A DNA stretch of 64,000 nt. It comes from Antedon mediterranea (Eukaryota > Echinodermata > Crinoidea > Comatulida > Antedonidae). The stretch lies in contig NC_092675.1 of NCBI RefSeq assembly GCF_964355755.1, positions 27,134,412 to 27,198,411 on the forward strand. Reading direction: 5' to 3'. Below, piece after piece: positions 1 to 13,900 of this stretch. The translations under genes and the position numbers were made by a program. How positions within the stretch are numbered: the stretch's first letter is position 1; every line of letters begins with the position of its first letter. The notes beneath the pieces were generated by a model that searched no databases, was not told the DNA's origin, and was given only the letters and a program-made list of their open reading frames with translations.

Positions 1-602
1 GGATTGTTCATTTGCTCTTAATTCATTAAGCACAATTGCCCAATATGGCTTTCAAAATGACGTATACCATTTAAATTAACATATTAATAGTTATACCATT
101 GCACATTATACTATTGTACGCATTCCATTGTACCGTCATTATTCCGTGCATTCCAATTTGAAATTGACAATACACACCCGAACTAAAACTACATACATTT
201 TACACAAGCATTGAAGAGTGGTTCTGATCATGTAATGCTATTAACCAGGAAAGAGAATGCTCTTAACCACAGACGAGCTGATATTTTTTGTCGCATGATA
301 AGTATTTCATTATAAGTATTACACATTTAAATGCCTTACGGTTTTGTGTTTCTAATAATATGACGTGATCCAGTAAATTAATCAATAAAGCCACGCCAAA
401 TGGTTTGTTCCAGTTCATAACAGTTCATTCCACAACTTGCCACTCTAAAATACAATAAAATATGATTATTATTAAAATATTATTTGTTTGCACTGCGAAT
501 TATCAAATTAGTGCCTTGATGATCGACTAACATTTGATTGTGGCGCAAAATGTGACGACATATAGCAGTCAGGCTTCAACAGTTGTGTAATTATTTATCT
601 TA
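1..602. other. Intergenic stretch, no gene seen
   Basis: AT-rich sequence with no open frame showing codon structure, no splice-site series and no repeat recognised elsewhere in the window. Confidence 0.6.
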
Positions 603-766
603 AAAGCTCTGTCTACATTATCAAACTTGATGTGACAAACACATGTGATGTGCCCATATATGGAAAGGATGATGTCATACTACTATATTTGGGCATATCA
701 CTGCCATATTTAGGCACATCACACTTTTTTGGCACATATAGAATTGATAGTGTAGACAGAGCTTTA
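603..766. mobile_element. Foldback MITE, family A, copy 1
   Basis: The ends are inverted copies of AGCTCTGTCTACACTATCAA. The interior carries TGATGTGCCCATATATGG on one side and the matching inverted GGGCACATCACAC on the other, so the whole unit can fold on itself. About fifteen units of this family lie in the window. No coding capacity; a non-autonomous DNA transposon is the likely nature. Confidence 0.85.
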
Positions 767-1844
767 CAATTAAAGTTTGATGCAGCAGACACACCTTTTT
801 TTTTATAGTTTGAATAATGTTCTTATAATAATCAATCTTCGTCAAGTCGCATGCAACTAACTTGAGCACGCGACTGCAGCCATGTATATGACCTTGTTTA
901 TTTAGATCTAAATCGCCAAAATATTGGAAAGGGTAGGTGATTTCTGTTCAATGTAAATTTATGGACGTTCAATATTTCCATTCTCCACAACTAACCAGTC
1001 TATGTTATGCGGAAGTAGACGTAAGGCTATACTTAATAAAGAACCAACTACAAGCATGCCAATGTACATCTTGACATCTGAATAATAAATAAATTACATA
1101 ACAAAAAACAACCATGTATGTCTTTCTTCTGATTGTAATGTATAATTAACTTAACGTTATAAAGTTAAAAACATACTTACCTGTATACTATCTGAGAGGT
1201 AACAGCCCACCGTCAACTACTATTGAAACACAGTGATCCTTGTAAATAAATTGCTTTGTATCACCATCATAATCGAACTACTGAACCGAGTCTCTTCTTT
1301 TTAAAACTTTATGTATAATCACGTTGAATTTTGTCTCTAAAGATACATACTGGTTTATCAATAACCATATTGTGTGAAATTCTATTCAAAACAAGTCATA
1401 CGTACATGGCAACTTGGGTTAGTGAAAGCATTCACATATTGCCTATCGCGATCATTCAACGTTCAAAGTCCTTTTATTCAACAAAGTTTTATCTGACAAA
1501 AGATAACTAAGGGTTACTAATACAACCATAACAATAAACAGCATTTGATAACCATATAGGTAATAAACGCAATATATAGTAGGCCTACACAATATATACG
1601 GTACCCCGGTGAACTGGTTTACAAAATAGCCCCTGTATCAGGGGGATTACCACCTATCTGATAGGACAGTGATTAATGTACTATTGGTAATCATGGCCAC
1701 ATTGCCTAAAGACTTAAAATAAAATAAAAATTATATAATATCTATTTATAATACGCTTATGTTCAGAATTATAATGCGTTGGCGAAGTTTGATTATTTTA
1801 AGAACATTATAGGTTTTAATGGCAAAAGTATAGATTCCTTTTCG
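767..1844. other. Intergenic stretch, no gene seen
   Basis: No coding exon or known repeat was recognised. A short GC-richer block near 1600-1700 reads as unclassified unique or old repeat sequence. Confidence 0.5.
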
Positions 1845-2065
1845 TTCAAGATTCAATTATTATGCAATAATAATACTATATATGGTCATGGCGTTAGTAT
1901 AATTTTATAGTAACCATGCATCGTTTTTTTTTAATTACTGTACTACAGGAAATGCCAGTTTAGAAATTAACTTATTATGCAATCATATTAATATTATATG
2001 TTACTGTTATATCATATAGTCTTATTGACTTATAGTACTTATTATGTCAAAAAATAACCAGTTCG
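1845..2065. repeat. Diverged outlying copy of the 2655-3575 satellite unit
   Basis: It contains the same succession of motifs as the array downstream: ATTCAATTATTATGCAATAA, then ATATATGGTCATG, then TATAGTAACCA, then TTATGTCAA. The palindromic core of the array unit is not preserved. It looks like a decayed founder or detached copy. Confidence 0.55.
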
Positions 2066-2401
2066 CAGTTATAGCCAAACAGGTAAGATTGGTGACACTC
2101 GGTATCACTAAAAAGATAAAGAATTATTAGTAGTTGTTCGTGGGGTAGCTATTGTACTAGTATAATCCAGTTTGCGGTTTTACAAAAAGAACAGAATTTT
2201 GAATGAAACATTGATATGGTTTTGATATTCAAATACTTCATACAAGTTAATCCACAATAAAGGTAAGTTTATTCTTCCCGAGTCTTAAAATAGAAAATCA
2301 GTACCCGCAAGCTTAGTTTAGTTCACATGCAAATCATGCCTACAAAAATTAGTCCTATGAATACCATAGTCGTCGATCTCTTTAGTTAGGGTTTAGTATA
2401 T

Positions 2402-2530
2402 TGTTTGAAGATTTGCATGGCGAAATCAAATGTTGATATAGAGTTTGCGGTACACCACAGATATATAGTTCTGATAAGAACTGTTAAGTTTCTTGAATTT
2501 TCGATCAATATACTTTGATCGTCCAGAAGA
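2402..2530 (-). repeat. Decayed repeat with a hammerhead-like core (relic)
   Basis: The segment shares TTTGCATGGCGAAATCAAAT and GGTACACCAC with 27638-27800. On the minus strand it carries GATCAA, a spacer AGTATA, TTGATC and then GAAA, the stem II and GAAA part of a hammerhead. The CTGANGA box is shortened to CTGGA and the GUC cleavage triplet is lost, so it should be inactive. Confidence 0.5.
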
Positions 2531-2654
2531 GTGAGAATCGTTGTTTAGCTTATACTTAACTAGACTCCGAGCTCCAAACGTTTTGTAATTTCGTGTTTTC
2601 TCTCTTAAGACAGGAGCATGGACAACCAAGGCTATCTTAATTGGGATTTTGTCA

Positions 2655-3575
2655 AAAATGGCCAAAATATTTTTATGCAATAATATTACCATATTATGTA
2701 CATATATTTCGTTACCATCATCTCATAGTCATAGTAACCAGTTATGTTTAAAAATAATATGGTCGAAATTTGGTCTTTTTCGAAAAGTTCCCTGTACTAT
2801 AGTACAGGGATTTTTGTCAAAAATTGCAACAAAAATATCGACTTTTTAAAATTCAATTATGCAATAATATCTTATCATCTTATAGAGTCATAGTAACCAG
2901 TTATGTCAATAAAATAAAATGGTCGAAATTTGGTCTTTTTCGAAAAGTTCCCTGTACTATAGTACAGGGATTTTGTCAAAAATGGCCAAAATGTCGACTT
3001 TTTAAAATTCAATTATTATACAATAATATTGCCATATATGAACATATATTGCGCTATTATCATCTTTAGTTATGTCAACAAATAAAAGTGTCGAAATTTG
3101 GTAATTTTTCGAAAATTCTCCTGTACTATATATAGTACAGGGATTTTGTCAAAAATGGCCAAAATGTCGACATTTTAAAATTCAATTATTATGCAATAAT
3201 ATTGTCATATATGAACATATATTGCGTTATTGTCATCTTATAGAGTCATAGTAACCAGTTATGTCAACAAACAAGTGTCGAAATCTGGTCATTCTTCGAA
3301 AATTTTCCTGTACTTGTAGTACAGGGATTTTGTCAAAAATGGCCAAAATATCGACTTTCTAAAATTCAATTATGTCATAATATTGCTATATATTCACATA
3401 ATTGCATTATCATCATCTTATAGAGTCATAGTAACCATTTATGTCAACAAATAAAGTGTCAAAATCTGGTCATTTTTCGAAAATTTTCCTGTAGGCTACT
3501 ACAGTACAGGGATTTTTTCAAAAATGGCCAAAATATCGAATTTTTAAAATTCAATTATTATGCAATTGCAATTAT
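2655..3575. repeat. Tandem satellite array with a palindromic core
   Basis: About five units of roughly 160-185 bp. Each has a GTCGAAATTTGGTC-like segment, a palindrome of the type CCCTGTACTATAGTACAGGG (about 2790, 2950, 3118, 3305 and 3487), GTCAAAAATGGCCAAAAT, TTTTTAAAATTCAATTAT, and a tail with ATAGTAACCAGTTATGTCAA. The centre of the palindrome changes between units while the arms stay paired. The short open frames across it are by-products of the repeat. Confidence 0.85.
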
Positions 3576-4989
3576 TTGAAAAATGCTAGATCTTTATTAT
3601 ATACTGTAGTACGAAAATGGCTAGATTTTGATCCTTAAATTTTGTTACATAATTGATTGCTATTGCTCTGAATTGTGGTAACATTCGCAGACCAAATTAT
3701 GTGACAAGCGACTAAAACATTGATATCTGCGCCGCGTCTAGGATTACATTTTTTCACAAATATCATTTTAATATCAAAGACCGGATATGTTCAACACGCA
3801 TACTGTAAACTATTTTGCTCTACTTCAAAATTGCATTTGTACGTCTACATTATTTATTTCTTTCGGCAAAAGAAACTATCCATGAGAACCAATTTTTAAT
3901 ATTATTCTTTATAGAATACAAAATAGAAGTAGAAAACGATTTACCGAAGAGCATGATCCAATCTCTGGATTAGTAAAATCAAACAACCAAACCAACCTAG
4001 GTCATATCTACCACCATTCTTTTTATGCAATAAATAACATCACATATAAAAGTTCATTTCTATACAAACATTTTGAATTGTAGTGGCAACTTCAGTTGCA
4101 ACAAGTTCTGAAACATAGGCTAGTATTGCTGATGAGATAAATAACTCTTTCAATATATATGAATACATTAATAATGTATTATATCCTGTCGGTTCCTATT
4201 CGGACCTATTAATATTACGATACAGCACCACAATAAGCATCAGACAAACATACTAACACGTCGTTTTAATAACTTGTCGGATTTTATGATCATCTTTGTA
4301 TTTTTCTGACAAAATTCGAGCGGCATTACAACATACGACAATTAATTCCTTGTTTAATATGTCCAATGGTCTGACGCCCATAAACTTAAGCACTAATATA
4401 TATATATATACTAATAATTTGTATTAACCACTTAACCAATATATATATCTTAATTTTTATACACAATTTGTGTAATACATGTACAATACAATACATAAAC
4501 AAAGTCAATCTATTTTGACTATTTTTGCTGACATATATAAAAATATAGGGGAGGATCAAAGCCCTCCACACACGCACCACTAAGCCCCCTCTACCCTCCA
4601 CCTCCATTTTGGCACCTAAAATAAGATTATGAACTTGTTCATATCACTTTTTTGTTTTGGCACAAACAGCACAATGGTATTAATTAATAGGCAATGTATA
4701 AACACATCTTAAACTATGACTCGCTCCTTTAACTCCTGAGAGTATGATCACATATGGGAGTATGTATGCCCTTGAGCCCATGGGATCTACTCGCCATTAA
4801 ACCCCTTGGTGTGTAGGTGTCATTAAACCCCTTGGTCTCCAGGCGCCGTTGAACTTCTGAGGTTCACGTGTCCAGCCTTGAACCACAGGGGCTAACCTCC
4901 CTAGCCCACAAATCCTAGATCCACCCCTGAAAGCATCGTTATAATTATTTTTCTTATTGAAATCTTTCAAATCATTCTAATATACAACA
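3576..4989. other. Intergenic stretch with a possible hAT-like fragment
   Basis: No gene seen. A short TA run lies at about 4393-4412. From about 4547 to 4929 the sequence is GC-richer, holds two copies of CATTAAACCCCTTGG, and ends in GATCCACCCCTG, a typical end of hAT-type elements; the opposite end is only weakly matching (GGGGAGGATC). Part of 4900-4989 is probably 3' UTR of the receptor gene. Confidence 0.4.
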
Positions 4990-7900
4990 TTATACAGAGG
5001 GAGATACTTTATAGATGTATGTTGTTGCCTTGGGCGGCGGCTGACCCTCAATCATCCTCCCTTGATTCTGAAATGGTGATTTTGATGAAATCATTTTCTG
5101 ACGAACCCTATTAGGGTTTGTGGGTTTAGCCATTGGTTTTGCCCTGGGTCTAGCCATGGGTTTTGCCACAGGTTTACTAGATGTTGCATTTACCATACTA
5201 CGAATCGGTATGTAATTACCGTCTGCTTTTGGATTGTTAACACGTTGTTTTGGCAAATCTTTAGCGGCAATGGTTTTTATAGGCGTGGTCCTAGATGGTA
5301 CACTTTGCAATGGCATATTATTTTTACGCAAGGACGCTTGTAGTGGCTGTGAAACTTTCAGAGAACCTTTGGTATCAGAGGCCTTTGGTATCGGCACAGA
5401 ATTTCTGGATATTTGTTGAGGTAAGGCACCAGCAATAACATTCTGAGACTGCAAGTTTGTAGTGGAAGGAATTTGATTTGACACAGGCTTACTAATTCTG
5501 ATGTTCGAGGCTGCAGGTTTAGATGGTGTTGGTACAAGCAAGGCACTGTTTTTCGGTGGTATAGTACAGGAAATACATTGGGTTGGTAATTCTCCCTTAT
5601 TAGGCAAATTTGACAATGTCCTATGGTTCATAATTGCTGTCGTTGGAATTTTTCTTTGTGAGGAATCTTTTTTTGATGGAGAATTAATTTCGTCAAGTGT
5701 AACATAATGTGTATCAACATCAGTTAAAAGTCGAGATTGTTCAGTTGAGTTTTGAGGTGGTTTATTAGATATGCTACTGCTGTTAGAATGCGTACTTATT
5801 GGTGCAGTTGACGCGATGGTTTTGAATTTTGAGTCTTTTCGGAGGGCTGATTCATTACTCTTTGATGCACCTTTAACATAACATGAAACATTTAATCTCT
5901 TAAGTTCGTTCTTATCCGAAACATTATGACACTCAGCCTCAGTTACTTTGGGTAACATATCTACATCGTCAGTTTCTCTATTCACTGTATTGGGATCTGA
6001 CTTTTTCAAACTGTGTGTGTTTTTACTAACTAACAAGTGTGGCAAATCTCCATGCTGGACATATACTGATGGCTTTGGAATGTTCTGAGCAGGTATCTTG
6101 GAATGATGTCCAGTAAATTTAGGCATATCTTTGATATCTAAGTATCCATTTCCAGGAGCCTTTGGCCGTTTCCTTATGAATTGTCTCTTTTCTCTTGTTT
6201 TTGGATGATTCTGCATGCTGCGCATTTGGGCTGCATCCAAATAATCTGACGGCTTTCCTTGACAAGTTGGAGGTATAGATTGTTGTCTGGTTACTTGAGA
6301 ATTTGGCGGTAGATAATTTTGTCTATTTGATGTCACAGAATTCTGTCTAGTTTGAAGAGTTGGCAACTGATTAACTTTGGCAACATCTTTTGATGACTTT
6401 TGACATTTCTGTGACATAGAAGAAGTCTTTTTCAGGGAGCATTTTATACTTGGTTTATCAATTGGAATAAATGGCATAGACGGCGAAATATGAACATCTG
6501 GTACACTATGACATGTGCTCATCTGAAATTCACTTTCCAGGTCTTGATCTGAAGACTCCGATCCAATGCCACTAGTATCGTCAGAATCTGATGTGTACAG
6601 TTCCTCACTGGTAAACCTCTTCTCTTCAAGCATCGGCATTGAATGACATCGACTGAACCCGTCAGATGATTCTTCAAAAGACAGCATCAAGTTGTTCATC
6701 AAGTTTTCGTCCTCGTCTTCCGCACTTAAAAAGCTAACCTCAGTATTTGTGCTTAGAAGTCGGCTCATTCTTCGTTTCTCTATCTTCTGCCAATCGTGAT
6801 CGATTGAACACTGGCTGATTATAAGGTCAAACATGATATCTTTTAATGTTGGATCGGCCAATTTCTTTATAAGCTTATTCAGTTCATCTCTAGTTGGCAA
6901 CGCTCTCCTCGACTTGACTTCATCAAACACTTCATCTTCTATATATGTTCTAGGATTAGGAATGTTTTGCCACTAAAACAAAAAAGCAAATTAAATAAAG
7001 TTTATTATATCATTCATATTTTGTGCCATCATCCTATCTATTTGGCTCAGTCATATTTCTCCACATTTTTAAATTTGTTTAATATTAAATTATTATCAAA
7101 ATTATTTGATCAAGCAATTCTACAACATTCAAAGCGTGGTTTAAAGGTAAAGATATATAGATTTAAGGTACATGTTATTGAGTTATTAGAATTTAACACA
7201 ATCATTTCTTCAGATTAATTCTTTAACTTTTTAAATTTATGTTTATTTCATTTTGGATTTCCAAAAACGCAATGTTTATATTACAGTATTATGAAAGAGT
7301 TGGAGAACTATTTTGTTTCATAAGAACATACAAATTTTAGGAGACTTTCTTTTTTTTATCCTCAGGAAATCCAGGTATTAGGACATTTGACTGTACTATA
7401 ATCATGTGATAATGATGTCGTCATTAAATACCTTTAAATTTGTAAATTTTGGTTCTGGAAGTGGAAGACAAAACGTTGATTTCTTTATTCTATTCCATAA
7501 AATTCCAAGGAGAAGCAGGATTACAACTATTGCAACAAAAACAGCCACAGCAATAACCACAACAGAAGTCACTGTTAAATTAAAATAATACTAATATATA
7601 TCTATTATACTATCTACTAATGATATCTACTATATTTGTCAAAAATAAAATCCTAATTGAAAACCCAGAATATGGTGACGATAAAATAATCATAATTATA
7701 ATCAACAACAGCATTCACTATTAAATTAAAATCTAATATTTGTCATAATATTAAATTATCAAAAGTATTTAGTTTTTAACTACTAATAACAAAGAAGAAA
7801 TACTGAACATCGTTTGTATTTTAATATTTTTATATGGAGTTTATTTTGTTAAACTTTGTACTCTTGATGTATGTTTTAATTATGTGATTGGAGTGTTTTC

Positions 7901-10900
7901 TCAGTTTTTGTGTCATCTATTGTAACTATAATAATATTCTGTAAGTCCTTTTCTCTGCCGTTTGTTTTTTTAGTACATGTTGTACATAATTCAAGTCAAC
8001 CGAAAAAAATATATATTATAATTTAAATACCATAGAGATAGCCAACAACAAAAAATCTCACAATGTCTATAGAAATCCTTGATATAAAATTAAAAAAACC
8101 AAACAAAATGTCAACTTAATAAGGGTGTAGGTTGGTTGTATTAAACATATATTGCTCCTTATTTATTTCTCTTGAAATTGTCCCCTTAAATTAATATGGG
8201 TCTCTCTTGATCTGAGTGTCTCAAATGAGACGTTCTACTGTATTTTACAAAAACTAGTGTAGGATTGTTTTGTAAATCATCCGACAAAAAGATGGCATTA
8301 AGAAAGGTGGACATTTTTTACCATTTTCTGCATGTAATATCATATAAAAACGTAAAAATATCTTACATAGGTTAGGAGATGAAGGGGCGATGTTGATGAT
8401 GGCAGGCGCACTGCTGGATACAGAGTTGTATGCACTCATGTATATAGTGTAATTTGTATCTCGTAATAAATCTGTAAGATAAAAACAACTTAAGCAATTA
8501 TTTATTTTAGTTATTTTATATTTGAAGGGAAGAAGGACATATAAACTTTATACAACTTGATTGTTTTAATTAATACCTATTTCACATCTGCGTAAGTTGT
8601 TACAACTCCCAATTATTACACGCTTTCATACATGCATACGCGAGTCCCCAAGAAATCTAGGGAGAAATAATTGCCATTGCATAGTTGGGGGCGCTATTTA
8701 ATTATTAGTGTACTGTGATTGGTCAGTTAAATTCCAGGGCAACACACATGCGCAGTTTTATATGAGCTGTCTTATTTTTTTTGGTATTATTTAGGTATTG
8801 CATTCGATAATTGTCCCATATGGGACCAACGTTTAAATATTATTAATTACTTACCTTTCAAAGTGTAGTTTCTCAATGATCCATCTGTAAGATTTTTGGT
8901 CAGCTTGTGCATTCCTGATTCAAATAGTTGAACTTCAAAACCAAGAATCTTTCCTCTAGCTTTCATAGTTTCAGGTACCTTTAAAATAATGTTTTATAAC
9001 GTAATTTAGAGTGAACTTTTTGAACATACTATCCTTTGGTTGACCTTTGAACCATGATTTAAATTTCCAATGTGTTTATTTTTTATTGTAACCATTTTTT
9101 CTATAAATTCAGATGGAAAAAACTTCTTTCTGCTGCTAAATGTTATGAATATGGGTTTTAATTATATATTTTAACTCTATGTATAATTGAATAAAATATA
9201 CCAGTGATATATATTTCTAGCATTTTATTGTTATGTTTCTACTTAAGTTGAATGTACTCTGTTTCAATCTAGGATTATATTACAACAATTTAGCATGTAA
9301 CTATAAGCAATATTACCTCCCATGTTAGTAAAATGTTTCTGTATGTGTTTTTATCAGGGTCATCACTTTCAGTTTCCTTGTGCAGAAGTATCAGTTGTCC
9401 GATAGGATCTGAAAAGACATTTTATTATTGGCTAAATGACCTTCATTCTTCTTTAAATAACAATGGTTTCAATTTTTTCAATGAGGAAGTAAAATGTTAT
9501 ACAGTATAGACATAATGGGATCTTAATATGTGAATGAACCTTGCGGTTAGATGGATGGTAAAAGATTTATTTATTTTCAAGACAAAATCAATGCAAAAAT
9601 CAAAGGGTTATTTCTTGGTTTAAACAAATGTTTGAGGCATTTTCTTATGTAAAACAAATCCAAAACTTTAAACATGGGCACATCCAACAAAACAATACAG
9701 TAATTACTAAGAAGTACTAAAGATCCATTTTTAAATGCCTAATGTTAACCATGTTTACATACATGTCCAATGTGAACCATGTTTACTTACATGCCCAATG
9801 TGAACCATGTTTACTTACATGCCCAATGTGAACCATGTTTACTTACATGCCTGATGTGTACCATGTTTACTTACATGCCCAATGTGAACCATGTTTACTT
9901 ACATGCCTAATGTTAACCATGTTTACATACATGTCCAATGTTAACCATGTTTACCTACATGCCTGATGTGTACCATGTTTACTTACATGCCCAATGTGAA
10001 CCATGTTTACTTACATGCCCAATGTGAACCATGTTTACATACATGTCCAATGTTAACCATGTTTACCTACATGCCTGATGTGTACCATGTTTACTTACAT
10101 GCCCAATGTGAACCATGTTTACTTACATGCTTCCTTTGTTGTTATATTCACAGATTTGGACCATACTCCAAAATCATCAGCACTATGGTATTTTGCTCGC
10201 ACTTGAACCTCATAAATTGTATAAACGTTCCAACCTTCAATAGTAGTTTCACGTAGTCCTCCCTCATCTACTTCTTTAATCTAAAATGAAATAATTAATA
10301 TTAATAATTAAATTCAAAATTACAGTCTGCTATGACTGTAGTGCTTTTTCCCATAACATTTTACAGAAAATGAGGAAAATGTATCTATTTCATTGATGAA
10401 CTTTATGGGAACTAAAGTTACAAAAATAATAATGTTCCCGGGAATTTGCTTACTATTTTAAAACTAGACATTTTTATGTGGATATTTTGTTTGTGTGATA
10501 GTCATATGAATATATACGGTATTGCCACAAAAAGAGACAAATATTTTTATTGCCAATCCTTATTTCTATATGATTAAATGAATAACAAAGACAAATAAAA
10601 AATAAAATAAAAAAAGATTTTGTACAATAGCAACAAGTGATCTTTTTTTATAAAAAGTAAATAATAATATTATTAATAGTGGTAGTCTTATAGCACCTAA
10701 TACATAAGTTTCTAAAGTGCTTTGCGCACAAAAATGATCCATAAATTATCCTAAGATAATAAAAAGAATATGATCCATAAATATCCTAACATAATAAAAA
10801 GAAAATGATTCATAAAATATCCTAAGATAATAAAACGAAAATGATTCATCAAATATCCTAAGATAATAAAAAGAAAATGATCCATAAAATATCCTAAGAT

Positions 10901-13900
10901 AATAAAAAGAAAATGATCCATAAAATATCCTAAAGATAATAAAAAGAAAAGCACCCTAGGCAGATCCTAGGCAGAGCCCCCACTGAAATTTACAATGCAA
11001 AAGACAGGAGGACATTAGGTGCATTTTACAGAACTTCATTTTACAATCGTTAGCCTTCTGCTCACTACCAACCTATTTCAAAATTTGTATAGAGGGGATA
11101 ATGAAAACACTACTTACCACTTGCCAATCTTGTAAATTATTCCTGCACCTAAGTTGATATATGAGATAAAAATAGTAATCTTCCCATCCTGGGGACACTT
11201 CCCATTCAGCAAGTATTTTATTTTGGACGGAATGCGTCAAAGTCAAACCAGTTGGTGGTAGTGGTCGCACTATTAAAATAAAAAGTTTTGTGAATGATGT
11301 TGAAACTGAGTCCATGTATACTCATTATTTCTTTACTAGTTTAAGTTTATCAAGAGATTACAAAATTAACTAGAAAATCACAGCTTCAAAAGTGATGCAT
11401 GTAATAAATGTTATTAAAACTCATTCCTCTGTTGATTATTCTACTCTTTACTCTGTTTTTATATTTAAATGTATGCTTTACATGCAGCCCAATGTACACA
11501 CTGATTTTACTGAACCAATCATAGTGTGTCATCATGCCTGAATGATCAGACACCCAAGATGGGTTGTGCTGACAAACATGATATTTTGATGTGATTCAAA
11601 TATATATAATATCCTGGATTGCTCACCAAATGTTGTGAAACCTCTAAGTGCTGAACATTATTACCCCAGTCATTTTTTATTTATCAAACACGTATGGAAA
11701 CATACTCCCATAATGTAGCTAGTTATACGCCTGGAGAGAGGCAAACGTAAGTAAAGTATCTTGCCTAAGGATACAAACAATGCGGCGAGAGTTGGGTTCG
11801 AACCTCGATCTCACGATCAGTAGTCGAACGTCCAACACGCCACACGCCCTTACATATTTTGTGCGTAGTACACAATGAAAAAAGAACAGTTTGTTTGGCT
11901 TTCAGTTTTTGCTTAATTAACTACTACAAAATCAATTAATAGCCTAGAGGACAGAGTTTAAAAGATGGCAATCAATCGTTTAATTTAAGGAATTTTAGTT
12001 TTGGAATGTCTGGGATTTAACCTACATAAAAGAGTCTTCATGGAAAATTTATAAACAGCTTTGTTGCATATTTTATTTCTGCATTGTATACTGTATATGA
12101 TCACAATTCATTACATTTAGTTCAACATTATTACAAAGGAGCCTTGTCTACATTATCAATAAAAAATGCGATGTGCCCATATATGGACATGATGATGTCA
12201 TATCACTACCATATTTAAGCATATCACTACCATATTTGGACACATCACACTTTTTTTGTCAAACTAGACAGAGCTTAATACACCTTACATACCATCTTCT
12301 TGGATATTGAAATAAGCTTCTTTGTAATTACTCCTTCCAAGTTCATTCACCTCCCACACTCGAATAAACAATCGCAGACCGTCATTTCTTGATAAGTTGC
12401 AGACAGTTTCATTCACGTCATTGCAAGATTCCCATTTGTTACTAAAAATCAATATGTATAAAATAAGTATATTATTTTCCTAAAGCTTGGTTCCCACTTG
12501 CACTCAACATAATGTAAGCAATTTGATGGATTATCCAAACTGTCGCTTGTCTAGCAACTTAAGTCCTTGTAATGCATTCTTATTATATATAAATTCACAG
12601 ACATATAAGAAATCCTAAACTACCTGATGATACACTGAAAATTAATCAATCAATCATCAAACAGTAAACGTAAGGAAACTGTGAAAATTAAACAAATTGA
12701 CCTCTGTCTCCATACATGTAAACGTTTTGATAGTAGTTTAATTTTATTTATTTATTTTTTTTTTTAACCATATTAAATGAGGGTGATCCATCCAGCAAAT
12801 TTCTGATCATTAGGGACCCTCAGAGGGCCCGTTTATGAACAGCAAGTATACGGATAACTTGTCATCTTTTGGGGTCATTAATCATGCCTTAACGACCCTT
12901 AATGGCTTTTTTGAGTACTACCACCTGGGTTATCGGGACCAACCTCAGCCCGGCAAATTTGGAGGGTTGGCTTGTCCAATGGGGAGTTGAAGGCGACCTT
13001 GCTGGATTAAACAATGTATTTTATGAGATAATCATGCAAATCAGGCTGAAAATAAGGCCATGAGTAGCCGGATAACTAGAAGTCTGTAAACGGTAGGGAG
13101 AATTTTGATTTAGCCTTGTCAGGAGAGACCTCTGGCATATCCAGATACTTTAAATGTTCATAAACACAACCAGAGAGAGGTTCACAAGACAAACATATAC
13201 ACAAGATGCTCTACATAAACAAAGTCTTTGGGAGTGGCGTTGTCATTTTGTCCTTGGAAAAATTCCTGACATGTGACAGGACTGGTAGCCAGGAGTGGTA
13301 GCCAAGCATCATAACCACCAAGCCACAACTCCACTTAATTGTTATAACACAAATTATAAACACTTTTTTAACTATTTTATTTTAATTATATTCTACCAGG
13401 AAAGCTGATAAGCATGCTGAAAACCAGATTTTTCAGTAACAACATTTTTGGCCAACCCAAAAATCAAAAATTGTACTGTACACTATTTTCTTCTGGGCTT
13501 TGAAGCTTCGTGGAAGATTAGTTTTCCGTGATCCTGGCTGCCATGTGCAGTGAGCAGATGCGTACAAATGTCCAGTACACACTATGCTTTGAGGTGCTGA
13601 TGGTTTTCCTATAAAACAATACCAATGTTATTAAAAACCATAAAATATACAAGAAACTGGTACAGTAATTAAATATGCAAATGAAGTAAACTAACCAATA
13701 TCAAAAAGTAACAGTTTTAAAAAGAATCTCATCTTTCATGTCATCATTCAACTCATGATTATTTCTATCCTCATCACCAACCATTCACCATCATTCATAT
13801 TCGATGTTATTGTTACTCATCATGAGCAGGTCAAATTGCTGTTATGGCGGGGCCTAAACAGGCAACAATAACGGCATGGTTTGAGGCCGACTCACTCCTA

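Noticed and set aside
5234-5707. Plus-strand open frames opposite the receptor tail
   Set aside because: Antisense shadows of the long minus-strand exon 6972-4990.
9966-10256. Plus-strand open frame with CEPCL-type repeats
   Set aside because: It is a reading of the 28-bp minisatellite and of the antisense of receptor exon 7; the minus-strand exon with closed phases explains the region.
9738-10955. CRISPR-like regular repeats
   Set aside because: The units abut with no unique spacers and lie in introns of an animal gene; they are minisatellites.
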